Of a DNA stretch of 52,203 nucleotides, positions 1 to 8,503 are shown in pieces (position 1 is the stretch's first letter; each line of letters starts with the position of its first letter). Made by a program: the position numbers and the translations under genes. Location of the stretch: contig DLOZ01000026.1 of NCBI GenBank assembly GCA_002479765.1, forward strand, positions 1-52,203, in the 5' to 3' direction. A model generated the notes under the pieces. It saw nothing but the letters and a program-made list of their open reading frames with translations. It was not told the DNA's origin and searched no databases. Source of the stretch: Sphingomonadales bacterium UBA7471. Its GTDB lineage: Bacteria; Pseudomonadota; Alphaproteobacteria; Sphingomonadales; Sphingomonadaceae.

Positions 1-18
1 ATTTAATAGGTCCTGACC

Positions 19-501
19 CTAGATGACTTTGGATTCGGCCCCAAGGATCAACGGATCGGCTGGCTTGGCAACATTGGCGGTCGGGCGCGCGGTGGTTGGC
101 GCTCCCTTCGATGATTTGTGCCGGAACTTGCCGTCAATCTGACCGCCCGGGGCGATCGTCAGATTGCTGTACACCACATCGCCCACGATACGCGCGGTGG
201 ATTCGATCACCAGATCATTGGCCTCGATTGAACCTTCGACATGGCCGGACAGCTTGGCCGATTCGGCAATAACCTTGCCTGCAATAATGCTGCCTTCGCC
301 CTGCACCAGATTGCCGCATGTCACGTCGCCCTGCACCTTGCCATCAACGTGCAGATCCACGCGGGCGGTGAGGTTGCCGACGATTTCGACATCGGACGCT
401 ATGACAGAAAATGTATGACCCGAACTATTGCGCACGTTGTTATAATTCCTTTGCGGCGTTGCCGGCGCGGTTTCCGGCGACTGTTTGGACTTTGAGAACA
501 T
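19..501 (-). CDS. Bactofilin (polymer-forming cytoskeletal protein)
   Basis: A 160-residue bactofilin. The family forms nucleotide-independent filaments under the membrane that place cell-wall enzymes. The middle of the protein has the short-period beta-helix pattern typical of the family (GNLTARVDLHVDGKVQGDV, then repeats such as GHVEGSIEANDLVI), flanked by disordered proline- and threonine-rich tails. I chose the ATG at 501 because GGAGG lies 9 bases before it; an in-frame start further upstream would add 15 unrelated residues. The gene begins inside the 3' end of the LytM peptidase gene (440-1618), overlapping it by about 62 bases in another frame. Bactofilins are often paired with M23 peptidases, which fits a joint role in cell shape. 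Confidence 0.9.
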   Translation of the reverse strand: MFSKSKQSPETAPATPQRNYNNVRNSSGHTFSVIASDVEIVGNLTARVDLHVDGKVQGDVTCGNLVQGEGSIIAGKVIAESAKLSGHVEGSIEANDLVIESTARIVGDVVYSNLTIAPGGQIDGKFRHKSSKGAPTTARPTANVAKPADPLILGAESKVI

Positions 502-1618
502 CAGGGTTGGCCTCCAAAAACTTTCTCGGGTTGATCGCCCGACCATTCAGGCGGACCTCGAAATGCAAATGGCTGCCCGTCGATCGCCCTGTGCTTCCCA
601 TTCTTCCGATTTGCAAGCCACGATGCACCATTTGGCCGCGCGTGACATGCACACCGGAAAGATGGGCATAACGCGTTAATAGCCCGTTGGCATGTGTAAT
701 TTCAACTGTCTTGCCATATCCGCCGTTAAAGCCCGCAAAGGTCACACGGCCGTGGGCGGCAGCGAGGATGGGCGTGCCAACAGGGCCCTTGAAATCCAAA
801 CCGGCATGCATCGCGCCCCCACCGGTGAAGGGATCGCTGCGGAAACCAAAGCCGCTCGACATCATCATGACGGCGGCGGGCATGGATGTCGGGATCGCGG
901 CCAGCGCGCGTTCCATGGCGTCCATCCGGCTCAGCGATGCCGCCAGTTTCAAAAAGCGCGGGTCGCGGACATCTTTTTTGGCGCTGCCGAAAAAGGGTTC
1001 AAACACACCGCCCTGTGCGCTGCGCGCCTGCCGTGCGAGCACATCGGGGTTCAGCCCGAACTGGCGGATGGCCGCCTCTGCCTTTGACGTGCGGGCCAAG
1101 GCAACTTTGGTCATTTTTTCGGCGAACTGGATTTGGCGGACTTCAACACGGGCAAGGCCCGCAGCCTCTGGCACCACGGCACTGATGGTTTTTACGGTCT
1201 GGTCTTCATCGGTTGGCTTGGCGGTGGCAGGCGTTTGGGCCTTGGCCTCAGGAACGTCGCCCAGATATTGATCGCTCAGGCTTTCCAGCATTTTCTGCCG
1301 CCGATCGAGGTCCTTCGCCACTTCATCGATCGAATCGCGATAATTGGCGACGCGTTCTTCCGCCGATTCGACCTTCGCCTCTTGCTGGCTCAACGCCATG
1401 CGCTGCGCGGAAACGCTCAACTGATTAATGGCCATGCCCAGCGTGACGAGCAGCCAAAGGCCGACGACGGACGCCACGGTACCCGCAACGCGGCGTTGCA
1501 ATTGCGCACTCAGTTTCAAGAACCGGACTTGGCCATTGGCCCGCATGAAAAATTCGCGGTCAATAAACCATCCAGCTATCCGGTTTTTCCACCCGGACAT
1601 TCTGGTCTTAAGCGACAC
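440..1618 (-). CDS. M23 (LytM) family metallopeptidase, membrane anchored
   Basis: A 392-residue protein predicted to cut peptidoglycan cross-links in the periplasm. A cytoplasmic N-terminus is followed by one membrane segment (about residues 46-66), then a coiled-coil stretch (about 75-125). A C-terminal LytM domain (about 265-365) keeps the zinc signatures HAGLDF and HLHFEV plus the middle HLSG, so it should be an active enzyme. The start is GTG at 1618; ATG at 1600 is possible. The gene is followed by, and overlaps, the bactofilin gene and is probably co-transcribed with it. The last residues, encoded by the overlap, are low complexity. Confidence 0.9.
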   Translation of the reverse strand: MSLKTRMSGWKNRIAGWFIDREFFMRANGQVRFLKLSAQLQRRVAGTVASVVGLWLLVTLGMAINQLSVSAQRMALSQQEAKVESAEERVANYRDSIDEVAKDLDRRQKMLESLSDQYLGDVPEAKAQTPATAKPTDEDQTVKTISAVVPEAAGLARVEVRQIQFAEKMTKVALARTSKAEAAIRQFGLNPDVLARQARSAQGGVFEPFFGSAKKDVRDPRFLKLAASLSRMDAMERALAAIPTSMPAAVMMMSSGFGFRSDPFTGGGAMHAGLDFKGPVGTPILAAAHGRVTFAGFNGGYGKTVEITHANGLLTRYAHLSGVHVTRGQMVHRGLQIGRMGSTGRSTGSHLHFEVRLNGRAINPRKFLEANPDVLKVQTVAGNRAGNAAKEL

Positions 1619-1907
1619 GTCCCACCCCGTTTTTGTTCTGTTGCGCGGCCGTAGCAGAGCAAAATGGCAGGCGCGAATCGCCGACGCCGGACTCGTGACG
1701 AGTCGAATGAGTCACACGATGAGCTGTGGAAAACTCTATTCAAATGTCACAAATTGTGAATTGTCTGCGCCTGCAGATGCCCGGAAAACGGTGCGAAAAG
1801 ACGAAAAATCAACGCTTTTCCCACGATTCGCGTGGCGAGTGTACCGGATTCCCTTGAAACGATCGGCACCTTTCCCTTTTGCGGGCACTTCTCTACGGGT
1901 TGATATT
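1619..1907. promoter_or_regulatory. Divergent intergenic region between the M23 peptidase and proA
   Basis: No credible gene is seen here. The region must hold divergent promoters for the peptidase and proA. It contains an 11-base palindrome CACAAATTGTG at 1748-1758 and a short inverted repeat GACTCG/CGAGTC at 1690-1704. I cannot assign a regulator to either. Confidence 0.3.
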
Positions 1908-3161
1908 ATGACCGATTATCAGTCCCTGATGGCATCGATTGCCAGCAAAGCGCGCGCCGCATCGCGGCACTTGGCGGCGGCAGACGACGCGTCCAAGGCG
2001 CGCGCCTTAACCTATGCTGCCCAGGCTCTGCGCGACCAATCCGCCGATATCCTCGCGGCCAATGCCATCGACCTGGCGGCGGGGACCACGGCTGGCCTGT
2101 CCCCCGCCATGCTGGATCGCCTGAAACTGGACGCGGCGCGCATCACGGCCATGGCCGCGGCGGTGGAACAGGTTGCTGTGCTGGCGGACCCCGTCGGGCA
2201 CATCATCGACAGCAGCACGCGGCCCAATGGTTTGCAGATGGCGCGTATCCGCGTGCCGATTGGCGTGCTTGGCATCATTTATGAAAGCCGGCCCAATGTC
2301 ACGGCGGATGCCGCGGCCTTGGGGCTGCGCGCGGGCAACGCCGTCATTCTGCGCGGCGGGAGTGAGGCGGTGCACAGCAACCGCGCGATATATGCCGCGA
2401 TGCTGGCTGGCATCACACAGGCGGGATTACCCGCCGACGCGGTGCAGCTAATCCCCACACAAGATCGCGAGATGGTCGGCCTGATGCTGCGCGCACAGGG
2501 GGCGATTGACATGATCATTCCGCGTGGGGGCAAATCGCTGGTCGCGCGGGTGCAGGACGAAGCCCGTGTTCCTGTGCTCGCGCATCTCGACGGCATCAAC
2601 CACAGCTATGTCCATAAGGACGCCGATCCGGCGATGGCGCAGGCGATTGTCGTCAATGCCAAGATGCGGCGCACCGGCGTGTGCGGGGCAACCGAAACGG
2701 TGCTGGTTGATCAGGATTATCCAGCCGCTGCCGAACTGATTGGCGCGCTGATTGATGCCGGATGCGAAGTGCGCGCGGATGATGTGCTGATGGAACTGGA
2801 TGCCCGCACCGTGTCCGCCGATGCGGATGATTGGGACACCGAATATCTCGATTCCGTCATTTCGGCCCGCGTCGTTTCGGGACTGGACGAAGCGATGGAA
2901 CATATTGCCCGCCACGGATCGCACCATACCGACGCGATCATCACCAACAATGCCGAAGCCGCAGCGCGCTTTTTGGCACAGGTCGATAGCGCGATTGTGA
3001 TGCACAACAGTTCGACCCAATTTGCCGATGGCGGCGAATTCGGCTTGGGCGCGGAAATTGGCATTGCGACGGGGCGGTTGCACGCCCGCGGCCCGGTCGC
3101 GCTTGAGGGCCTCACGACCTATAAATGGGTTGTGCGTGGAAACGGGCAAATCCGCCCTTGA
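1908..3161 (+). CDS. proA: Glutamate-5-semialdehyde dehydrogenase
   Basis: A 417-residue gamma-glutamyl phosphate reductase, the second step of proline synthesis: NADPH-dependent reduction of glutamyl-5-phosphate to glutamate semialdehyde. Length and sequence match the family throughout (for example GVLGIIYESRPNVTADAA and LRGGSEA). The catalytic cysteine is at residue 259 in TGVCGATE. The ATG at 1908 gives the usual family N-terminus; the long open frame before it is non-coding. The stop codon overlaps the TTG start of nadD, so the two are translationally coupled. proB is not next to it in this window. Confidence 0.95.
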   Translation: MTDYQSLMASIASKARAASRHLAAADDASKARALTYAAQALRDQSADILAANAIDLAAGTTAGLSPAMLDRLKLDAARITAMAAAVEQVAVLADPVGHIIDSSTRPNGLQMARIRVPIGVLGIIYESRPNVTADAAALGLRAGNAVILRGGSEAVHSNRAIYAAMLAGITQAGLPADAVQLIPTQDREMVGLMLRAQGAIDMIIPRGGKSLVARVQDEARVPVLAHLDGINHSYVHKDADPAMAQAIVVNAKMRRTGVCGATETVLVDQDYPAAAELIGALIDAGCEVRADDVLMELDARTVSADADDWDTEYLDSVISARVVSGLDEAMEHIARHGSHHTDAIITNNAEAAARFLAQVDSAIVMHNSSTQFADGGEFGLGAEIGIATGRLHARGPVALEGLTTYKWVVRGNGQIRP

Positions 3162-3787
3162 AAAATATTGGCCTCATGGGGGGATCGTTCAACCCCGCGC
3201 ATGGTGGCCACCGGGCGATTAGCCTGTTCGCCATGGATTCGCTGTGCCTCGACGAATTTTGGTGGCTGGTGTCACCGGGCAATCCACTGAAACCCACAAA
3301 AGGCATGGCCCCTTTGCCCGCGCGCTTGGCATCGGCGAAGGACCAGACGCGGCGCACACCGATTAAGGCCACCGCAATCGAGCGCGAGTTTGGCACCGTG
3401 TACACCGCAGAAACCCTTAAAAAGCTGGTCGCGCAATATCCCAAAGTCCGCTTTGTGTGGATCATGGGCGCGGACAATTTGTTGCAATTTCACCACTGGA
3501 AACAGTGGCGCGACATTGCCCGATTGATGCCGATTGCAGTTATCGCCAGACCCGGCTATGATGCACGTGCTGCTGCGGGTCCCGCAATGGCCTGGTTCAG
3601 ACGGTTTGTCCGGCGTCCGGACCAGCTTCATCACTGGACAAAATGGAGTACGCCAGCGCTTGTCTTTTTGCGCTTTCGTCCAGATCCGCGTTCAGCAAGC
3701 GCAATTCGGCGTGCTGACCCATATTGGTTTCACCGATATAAGGAACATGGAACGCGTGACGGCGTTACCCGAAATATTGTGCTTTAA
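3158..3787 (+). CDS. nadD: Nicotinate-nucleotide adenylyltransferase
   Basis: A 209-residue NadD, which converts nicotinate mononucleotide to deamido-NAD in NAD synthesis. The nucleotidyltransferase signature GGSFNPAHGGH is near the N-terminus, and the second family block WIMGADNLLQFHHWK follows. I prefer the TTG at 3158, which forms TTGA with the proA stop codon and gives the normal short N-terminus; an ATG at 3125 would add 11 residues and overlap proA further. The proA-nadD-rsfS-rlmH order is common in alphaproteobacteria. Confidence 0.93.
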   Translation: MKNIGLMGGSFNPAHGGHRAISLFAMDSLCLDEFWWLVSPGNPLKPTKGMAPLPARLASAKDQTRRTPIKATAIEREFGTVYTAETLKKLVAQYPKVRFVWIMGADNLLQFHHWKQWRDIARLMPIAVIARPGYDARAAAGPAMAWFRRFVRRPDQLHHWTKWSTPALVFLRFRPDPRSASAIRRADPYWFHRYKEHGTRDGVTRNIVL

Positions 3788-3796
3788 GGAGCCATC

Positions 3797-4204
3797 TTGA
3801 TCGATACCGCATCCGTTCCGACTGCCGGCAATCTGGCCGCCAAGTCCAAGGAACCCACTTTGACCCCGGACGCCCTCCACGCGCTTATCCTGCAATCGCT
3901 CGACGATGATCAGGCGCAGGAAGTGGTGACCATCCCGCTTGAAGGCAAAAGCAACATTGCCGACCATATGGTCGTCGCATCCGGCCGTTCATCGCGGCAG
4001 GTGGCGTCGATGGCACAAAAGCTTGCCGAGCGTATCAAGAAAGCCGGACGTCATGCCCGCATCGAAGGTTTGCCTTCGGCAGACTGGGTGTTGATCGATG
4101 CCGAAGATGTCATCGTGCATCTGTTCCGTCCCGAAGTCCGCAGCTTCTACAATCTGGAACGCATGTGGGCATTTGGCGACGCGCCCGAAGCCCCGGCCCA
4201 ATAA
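3797..4204 (+). CDS. rsfS: Ribosomal silencing factor RsfS
   Basis: A 135-residue RsfS (DUF143/Iojap family). It binds ribosomal protein uL14 and blocks subunit joining when nutrients are short. The core runs from VVTIPLEGKSNIADHMVVASGRSS through ADWVLIDAEDVIVHLF to FYNLERMW, all typical. The start is TTG at 3797, with AAGGA at 3786-3790 placed correctly before it and just after the nadD stop. The first 30 residues are a variable extension. Confidence 0.93.
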   Translation: MIDTASVPTAGNLAAKSKEPTLTPDALHALILQSLDDDQAQEVVTIPLEGKSNIADHMVVASGRSSRQVASMAQKLAERIKKAGRHARIEGLPSADWVLIDAEDVIVHLFRPEVRSFYNLERMWAFGDAPEAPAQ

Positions 4205-4222
4205 GCCCGAACGTCCGCGCCG

Positions 4223-4651
4223 ATGGCGATGCGCCTGCACATCATCGCGCGCGGCAAAATCGGCCGCTCTGCTGAAGCGGAGCTGGTCGACCGATATCTG
4301 AAACGGATCAGCTGGCCTACGCGGCACAGCGAAATGCCGGATAAGGGCGGCGACCTTCCCAGTTCGGACAGCCCCTGCAAAACCATCATACTAGATGAAA
4401 AAGGCGAACAGCTTGGCTCGGTCGAACTTGCCCGCTTGCTGGAACGCTGGCGCGACGATGGCGTGCGCGAAGTGCGTTTTTTGATTGGCGCTGCCGACGG
4501 CTTTGATGACGAAGCCCGCGCTGGCGCGGATAAGCTCATCGCCTTTGGCAAAGCGACATGGCCGCATTTGATGGCCCGCGCGATGCTGGCCGAACAATTG
4601 TTCCGCGCAACATCGATCATTGCCAACCACCCCTATCATCGGGAAGGATAG
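4223..4651 (+). CDS. rlmH: 23S rRNA (pseudouridine1915-N3)-methyltransferase
   Basis: A 142-residue RlmH (SPOUT family), which methylates pseudouridine 1915 in helix 69 of 23S rRNA. It has the family start RLHIIARGKIG, the SAM-binding knot around FLIGAADGF, and the conserved C-terminal block EQLFRATSIIANHPYHR. ATG codons at 4223 and 4229 both fit. It follows rsfS by 18 bases, so both genes of this ribosome-related pair are likely on one transcript, and the envC-like gene starts 5 bases after it. Confidence 0.95.
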   Translation: MAMRLHIIARGKIGRSAEAELVDRYLKRISWPTRHSEMPDKGGDLPSSDSPCKTIILDEKGEQLGSVELARLLERWRDDGVREVRFLIGAADGFDDEARAGADKLIAFGKATWPHLMARAMLAEQLFRATSIIANHPYHREG

Positions 4652-4655
4652 GGGC

Positions 4656-5822
4656 ATGCGGTTCTGGTCCATGCTTTTGCTCCTGGCGCTCACGCCCTTT
4701 GCCATTGCGAGCAGCCTGATGGCGCAAAATGCGGGCAGCAGCAGCGCGCAACACGACGCCCTGCGTGCTGCACAGGACAAAGCGCTGCGTGCGGAACGGC
4801 GCAGCGAATTGTTGCGGCAGGAGGCAAGCAATGCCGAAGGCACCGCAGACCGGCTGGTCGCGCAACGGGCGGTGCTGTCCGCTGAAATCGACGCCGCCGA
4901 AGCGCAGATAGCAGCGGCGACCGCGCGGATTGCCATGATTAGCCGCCAACAAGAGCTTCAGCGCGCACAGCTTGGTGTGGAAAGCGAACCCGTGCTGCGC
5001 CTGAACGCCGCGCTTCAGCAGATGACCGGCCGCCCCACGGTGCTGATGATGATGCAGCCCGGCCAACGCGAAGATTATGTGCATGTGCGCGCGGTCATGG
5101 CGACCGTGCAGCCACAGATTATCCGCCGCACCAGCGCCTTGCGCCAACACATTGCGGTGCAAAGCGAATTGCGCGCGCAGGAATATCGTGCGCTGAAATC
5201 GCTGGGCGATGCGCGCAGCCGGTTGAAAAGCCGCCAGACAGATTTGGCGAAATTGCAAGGCGCCGCCGGTGGCAAGGCCGGTGCACTGTCCGCCGATGCC
5301 GCCATCGCCTTTGAACAAGCCATCGCGCAGGGTGAGCGGGCGCGCGATATTGTCGGGCGTATGGATATACAGCGGCTGAGCGCCGAAAAAGCGTCTGAAC
5401 TTGCGGCGCTGGACGGGCCGATGCTCCGCCCCGGGCGCGCCAACAAGGCTGCGGCAGCGGGGGCGGCCTATATCCTGCCTGCGCGGGGCAAGCTGTTATC
5501 GGGTTTTAACGAACTCAACGCCACCGGCTATCGCGAGCGCGGGGTCCGCATTGCGCTTGCCAATGATCTGCGTGTGGTCGCGCCAGCGGCGGGGACGGTT
5601 TCCTTTGCGGGCCGTTATCGCAGCTATGGGCGGATTGTGATCATTGAACATGGCAATGGCTGGAACAGCCTGATTACACATCTGGGCAGTACGCAGGTCA
5701 AAAAGGGGCAGGCGGTCAGCCAAGGATTTGTGCTGGGTTCGGCCACATCAGACGCGCCGGAAATCGGCGTTGAGCTGCGCAAAAATGGCCGTGTGATGGA
5801 TATTGCCACGATATTGGGATGA
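4656..5822 (+). CDS. EnvC-like murein hydrolase activator with degenerate LytM domain
   Basis: A 388-residue exported protein: signal peptide (MRFWSMLLLLALTPFAIASSLMA), a long alpha-helical coiled coil (about residues 30-245), then a C-terminal LytM domain (about 270-385). The zinc-binding residues of active M23 enzymes are missing: the HxGxD site reads RERGVRIAL and the HxH site reads EIGVELR, with only HLG kept. That is the pattern of EnvC, which switches on cell-division amidases rather than cutting wall itself. The ATG at 4656 has GGGAAGGA 7 bases upstream. An amidase partner is not in this window. It is followed by ctpA. Confidence 0.85.
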   Translation: MRFWSMLLLLALTPFAIASSLMAQNAGSSSAQHDALRAAQDKALRAERRSELLRQEASNAEGTADRLVAQRAVLSAEIDAAEAQIAAATARIAMISRQQELQRAQLGVESEPVLRLNAALQQMTGRPTVLMMMQPGQREDYVHVRAVMATVQPQIIRRTSALRQHIAVQSELRAQEYRALKSLGDARSRLKSRQTDLAKLQGAAGGKAGALSADAAIAFEQAIAQGERARDIVGRMDIQRLSAEKASELAALDGPMLRPGRANKAAAAGAAYILPARGKLLSGFNELNATGYRERGVRIALANDLRVVAPAAGTVSFAGRYRSYGRIVIIEHGNGWNSLITHLGSTQVKKGQAVSQGFVLGSATSDAPEIGVELRKNGRVMDIATILG

Positions 5823-5929
5823 ACTATGTGCGTTCTTGTCGATGCCCGCATGCTGTTCGTGCTAATCATGCTTTCACCGCGGGTTAAGGCGGGATATAGC
5901 ATCGCCGAAATGATGAAATGGATTGGTAT

Positions 5930-7297
5930 ATGAAGAACCGTTTGCTGCCCGCGACCTGCGCCCTTGTTTTGGCGCTGTCGGTCCCTGCGACTGTGCTGGT
6001 CGCGCAAAGCGTTCAGCAGCAACAGGCGCAAGCCGACCGTTTCAAAGAGCTGGAGGAATTCCTCGCGGTCTATCGCAAGGTTAAATTAAGCTATGTCGAC
6101 AAGGTCGATGACAAGCAATTGATGGAAGGCGCGATTCAGGGGATGCTCGCCAGCCTCGATCCGCACAGTGCCTTCCTCGACAAATCCGACTTCAGCTCGC
6201 TGCAAACACAGATTGATGGCGAATATGGCGGCCTTGGCCTGACGGTCACGCTTGAGGATGAAGCGGTGAAGGTCATCGCGCCCACCAAGGATACGCCCGC
6301 GGACAAGGCCGGTATCAAGTCGGGCGACTTTATCACGCATTTGGACGGCAAGCTGATCCTTGGCGGAACGCTCGACGAAGCCGTCGAAGCGATGCGCGGT
6401 GTGCCGGGCACATCCATCAAGCTCACCATTTTCCGGCCCGGGCGCGATGCGCCGTTCGACGTGACGGTAACGCGCGCGGTTATCGATTTGAAACCTGTGC
6501 GGTGGGAAGTGAAAAACCGCATTGGCGTTATTTCAATCACCGGTTTCTCCGAACAAACCGGCGCTGACGTTGTCGCTGCTGTGTCCGGCATTAAAAAATC
6601 GCTTGGCGGAAATCCGCTGGGCTACATCATTGACCTGCGGTCCAACCCAGGTGGCATATTGGACGAAGCCGTTTCCGTTTCCGATGCTTTCCTGTCGAGT
6701 GGCGAGATTGTTTCCGAACGCGGCCGTGACAAAAGCGACATCCAACGCTGGTGGGCCGAACGCGCTGTTCCGGGCGATGTCACCAGCGGCGCGCCGATCA
6801 TCGTTCTGGTCGACGCTGGCTCTGCATCGGCATCCGAAATTGTGGCGGGTGCATTGCAAGACCATCATCGCGGCTTGGTCATGGGTGAACGCAGTTTCGG
6901 GAAGGGATCGGTGCAGACTGTCCTGCCGTTGACGCGGGATACGGGCCTGCGCCTCACCGTTGCGCGCTACCATCTGCCATCGGGTCGTTCGGTGCAGGAA
7001 GGCGGCATAAAGCCCGATATCCGCGTGCCGCAATTGACCGATCCCGATTATAAAAAGCGGGTGTCCGTGCGCGAATCCGACTTGCGTCGTCACTTGGTCA
7101 ATGAATTGAAAGACAATAGTAAAGACCTTGAAGAGGACCGCATCGACGATCCGCGTTTTGCCATGACGGCCGAACAGTTGAAGGCCAAGGGCATTGACGA
7201 TTTCCAATTATATTACGCGATGGAAACCTTGCAGCGGCTTGGATCCAAAACGATGAAACTTGCTGCAAAGCCCATTAAGGGCCGGGCGCAGAATTGA
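5930..7297 (+). CDS. S41 family C-terminal processing peptidase (CtpA-like)
   Basis: A 455-residue periplasmic serine protease with a signal peptide, an N-terminal helical region, a PDZ domain (about residues 95-180; GGLGLTVTLEDEAVKVIAP) and an S41 catalytic domain. The catalytic serine lies in GSASASE (residues 297-303), and the lysine general base is K325 in GKGSVQ. It trims or degrades envelope proteins; in several bacteria such proteases control murein hydrolases, which fits its place after the EnvC-like gene. The ATG at 5930 gives a clean signal peptide; one at 5918 adds 4 residues. Confidence 0.92.
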   Translation: MKNRLLPATCALVLALSVPATVLVAQSVQQQQAQADRFKELEEFLAVYRKVKLSYVDKVDDKQLMEGAIQGMLASLDPHSAFLDKSDFSSLQTQIDGEYGGLGLTVTLEDEAVKVIAPTKDTPADKAGIKSGDFITHLDGKLILGGTLDEAVEAMRGVPGTSIKLTIFRPGRDAPFDVTVTRAVIDLKPVRWEVKNRIGVISITGFSEQTGADVVAAVSGIKKSLGGNPLGYIIDLRSNPGGILDEAVSVSDAFLSSGEIVSERGRDKSDIQRWWAERAVPGDVTSGAPIIVLVDAGSASASEIVAGALQDHHRGLVMGERSFGKGSVQTVLPLTRDTGLRLTVARYHLPSGRSVQEGGIKPDIRVPQLTDPDYKKRVSVRESDLRRHLVNELKDNSKDLEEDRIDDPRFAMTAEQLKAKGIDDFQLYYAMETLQRLGSKTMKLAAKPIKGRAQN

Positions 7298-7313
7298 GTT
7301 TCACCCAACCCCG

Positions 7314-7409
7314 TCATGCTGAACTTGTTTCAGCATCTTACTTTTGTGTCGGTGCTGAAGTAAGATCCTGGAGCCGAAGGCGTGCCGCGCACAAACAAGT
7401 TCAGGATGA
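7314..7409. repeat. Interspersed palindromic (REP-like) element
   Basis: Two arms, 7314-7330 and 7393-7409, are inverted copies with one mismatch (17 bases each). Inside them sits a perfect 9-base pair of arms, ATCTTACTT at 7335-7343 and AAGTAAGAT at 7358-7366. The left arm would read HAELVSAS, a phrase often seen in mis-annotated proteins because such repeats are spread over bacterial genomes. It lies between ctpA and dsbB and would wrongly extend dsbB if the first in-frame ATG were used. Confidence 0.75.
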
Positions 7410-7434
7410 CAATGATGTGGAGCGAAGCGCGTAC

Positions 7435-7914
7435 ATGACGTCGAAATTTGACAAGGCCCATTGGCTCGCATTGCTGTTACCGGCGGCGCTGCTCGCGGGG
7501 GCATATGGTTCGCAATATATTGGCGGGCTGTTCCCGTGCGAAATGTGCTGGTGGCAGCGTTATCCGCATTTCGCCGCGGTCGCGATTGCGGTCATTGCCT
7601 TTGGCGTGGGCAACCTTGCCTTTCGCAAAACATTGGTGGCGCTCGCGGCATTGGCCATTGCAACCAGTGGCGGCATCGCGGGCTTTCATGCTGGCGTTGA
7701 ATATGGCTGGTGGGAAGGTTTGACCGCCTGCTCCGCGACGATTTCGGGCAGCGGGGATGATTTGATCAAGTCGATCATGAACGCACCCTTGGTCCGCTGC
7801 GACGTGGCACCATGGTCTTTGTTCGGCATTTCGCTTGCGGGCTATAATTTCCTCTTGTCGATGGGCGGTGCAGTGGCCATCTTGGGTATGACATGGCGCA
7901 ACAAGAAACCTTGA
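7435..7914 (+). CDS. dsbB: Disulfide bond formation protein B
   Basis: A 159-residue inner-membrane quinone reductase that re-oxidises DsbA. It has four hydrophobic helices; the first cysteine pair is C35-x-x-C38 (PCEMCWWQR), and a second pair lies in the loop between helices 3 and 4 (ACSATI and VRCDVAPW). The ATG at 7435 gives the normal family start; the in-frame sequence before it is a repeat element. No dsbA is nearby. It overlaps coq7 by 22 bases. Both proteins depend on ubiquinone, a loose functional link. Confidence 0.9.
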   Translation: MTSKFDKAHWLALLLPAALLAGAYGSQYIGGLFPCEMCWWQRYPHFAAVAIAVIAFGVGNLAFRKTLVALAALAIATSGGIAGFHAGVEYGWWEGLTACSATISGSGDDLIKSIMNAPLVRCDVAPWSLFGISLAGYNFLLSMGGAVAILGMTWRNKKP

Positions 7915-8441
7915 AAACCACATCGCAGCGCAAAGCGGCCATCGACCGGATGATTCGCGTGAATCAGGCGGGCGAATTTGGCGCGAAACGCATTTACGCA
8001 GGCCAGCTTGCGGTGATGGGCGACCGGACACCGGCGGCGCGCAGCATTGCGCATATGGCCGAGCAAGAGGAGCGCCATTTGAGCGCCTTTGACAAGATGA
8101 TGGCCGAACGCGGTGTGCGTCCAACCGCTTTATACCCGATTTGGAATGCCGCCGGTTATGCGCTTGGCGCGGTATCTGCCGCAATCAGCCCGGAGGCGGC
8201 GATGGCCTGCACCGTGGCGATCGAAACCGAAATTGACCGCCATTATAGCGAGCAACTCGCAGAAATCGGTGACAGCGATCCCGAATTGTCGGCGATGATT
8301 GCCGATTTTCAGGCGGACGAACTTGAACATAAAGCCACCGCGCTGGCCGAAGGCGCAGAGCGCGCACTGGCCTATCCGGTCATGAGCGCACTTGTCCGTT
8401 TGGGCTGCCGCACCGCGATTGCCGTGTCGAAACATATTTGA
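7893..8441 (+). CDS. coq7: Demethoxyubiquinone hydroxylase (Coq7 family)
   Basis: A 182-residue di-iron carboxylate hydroxylase of ubiquinone synthesis that adds the last ring hydroxyl. The four-helix bundle carries the metal-binding glutamates and histidines in QAGEFGAKRIYAGQ, EQEERH, IETEIDRHY and DELEHK. Length matches bacterial Coq7. The start lies inside dsbB (22-base overlap), so translation is coupled. Confidence 0.93.
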   Translation: MAQQETLKTTSQRKAAIDRMIRVNQAGEFGAKRIYAGQLAVMGDRTPAARSIAHMAEQEERHLSAFDKMMAERGVRPTALYPIWNAAGYALGAVSAAISPEAAMACTVAIETEIDRHYSEQLAEIGDSDPELSAMIADFQADELEHKATALAEGAERALAYPVMSALVRLGCRTAIAVSKHI

Positions 8442-8503
8442 GCTTCATCGCGCATTCAGCCTGCGACGTTCAAGCCAGAGCATAGATTTTTGGAGAATAT
8501 CCC

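Noticed and set aside
7294..7434. An N-terminal extension of DsbB
   Set aside because: The extension is encoded by a palindromic repeat and is absent from the family.
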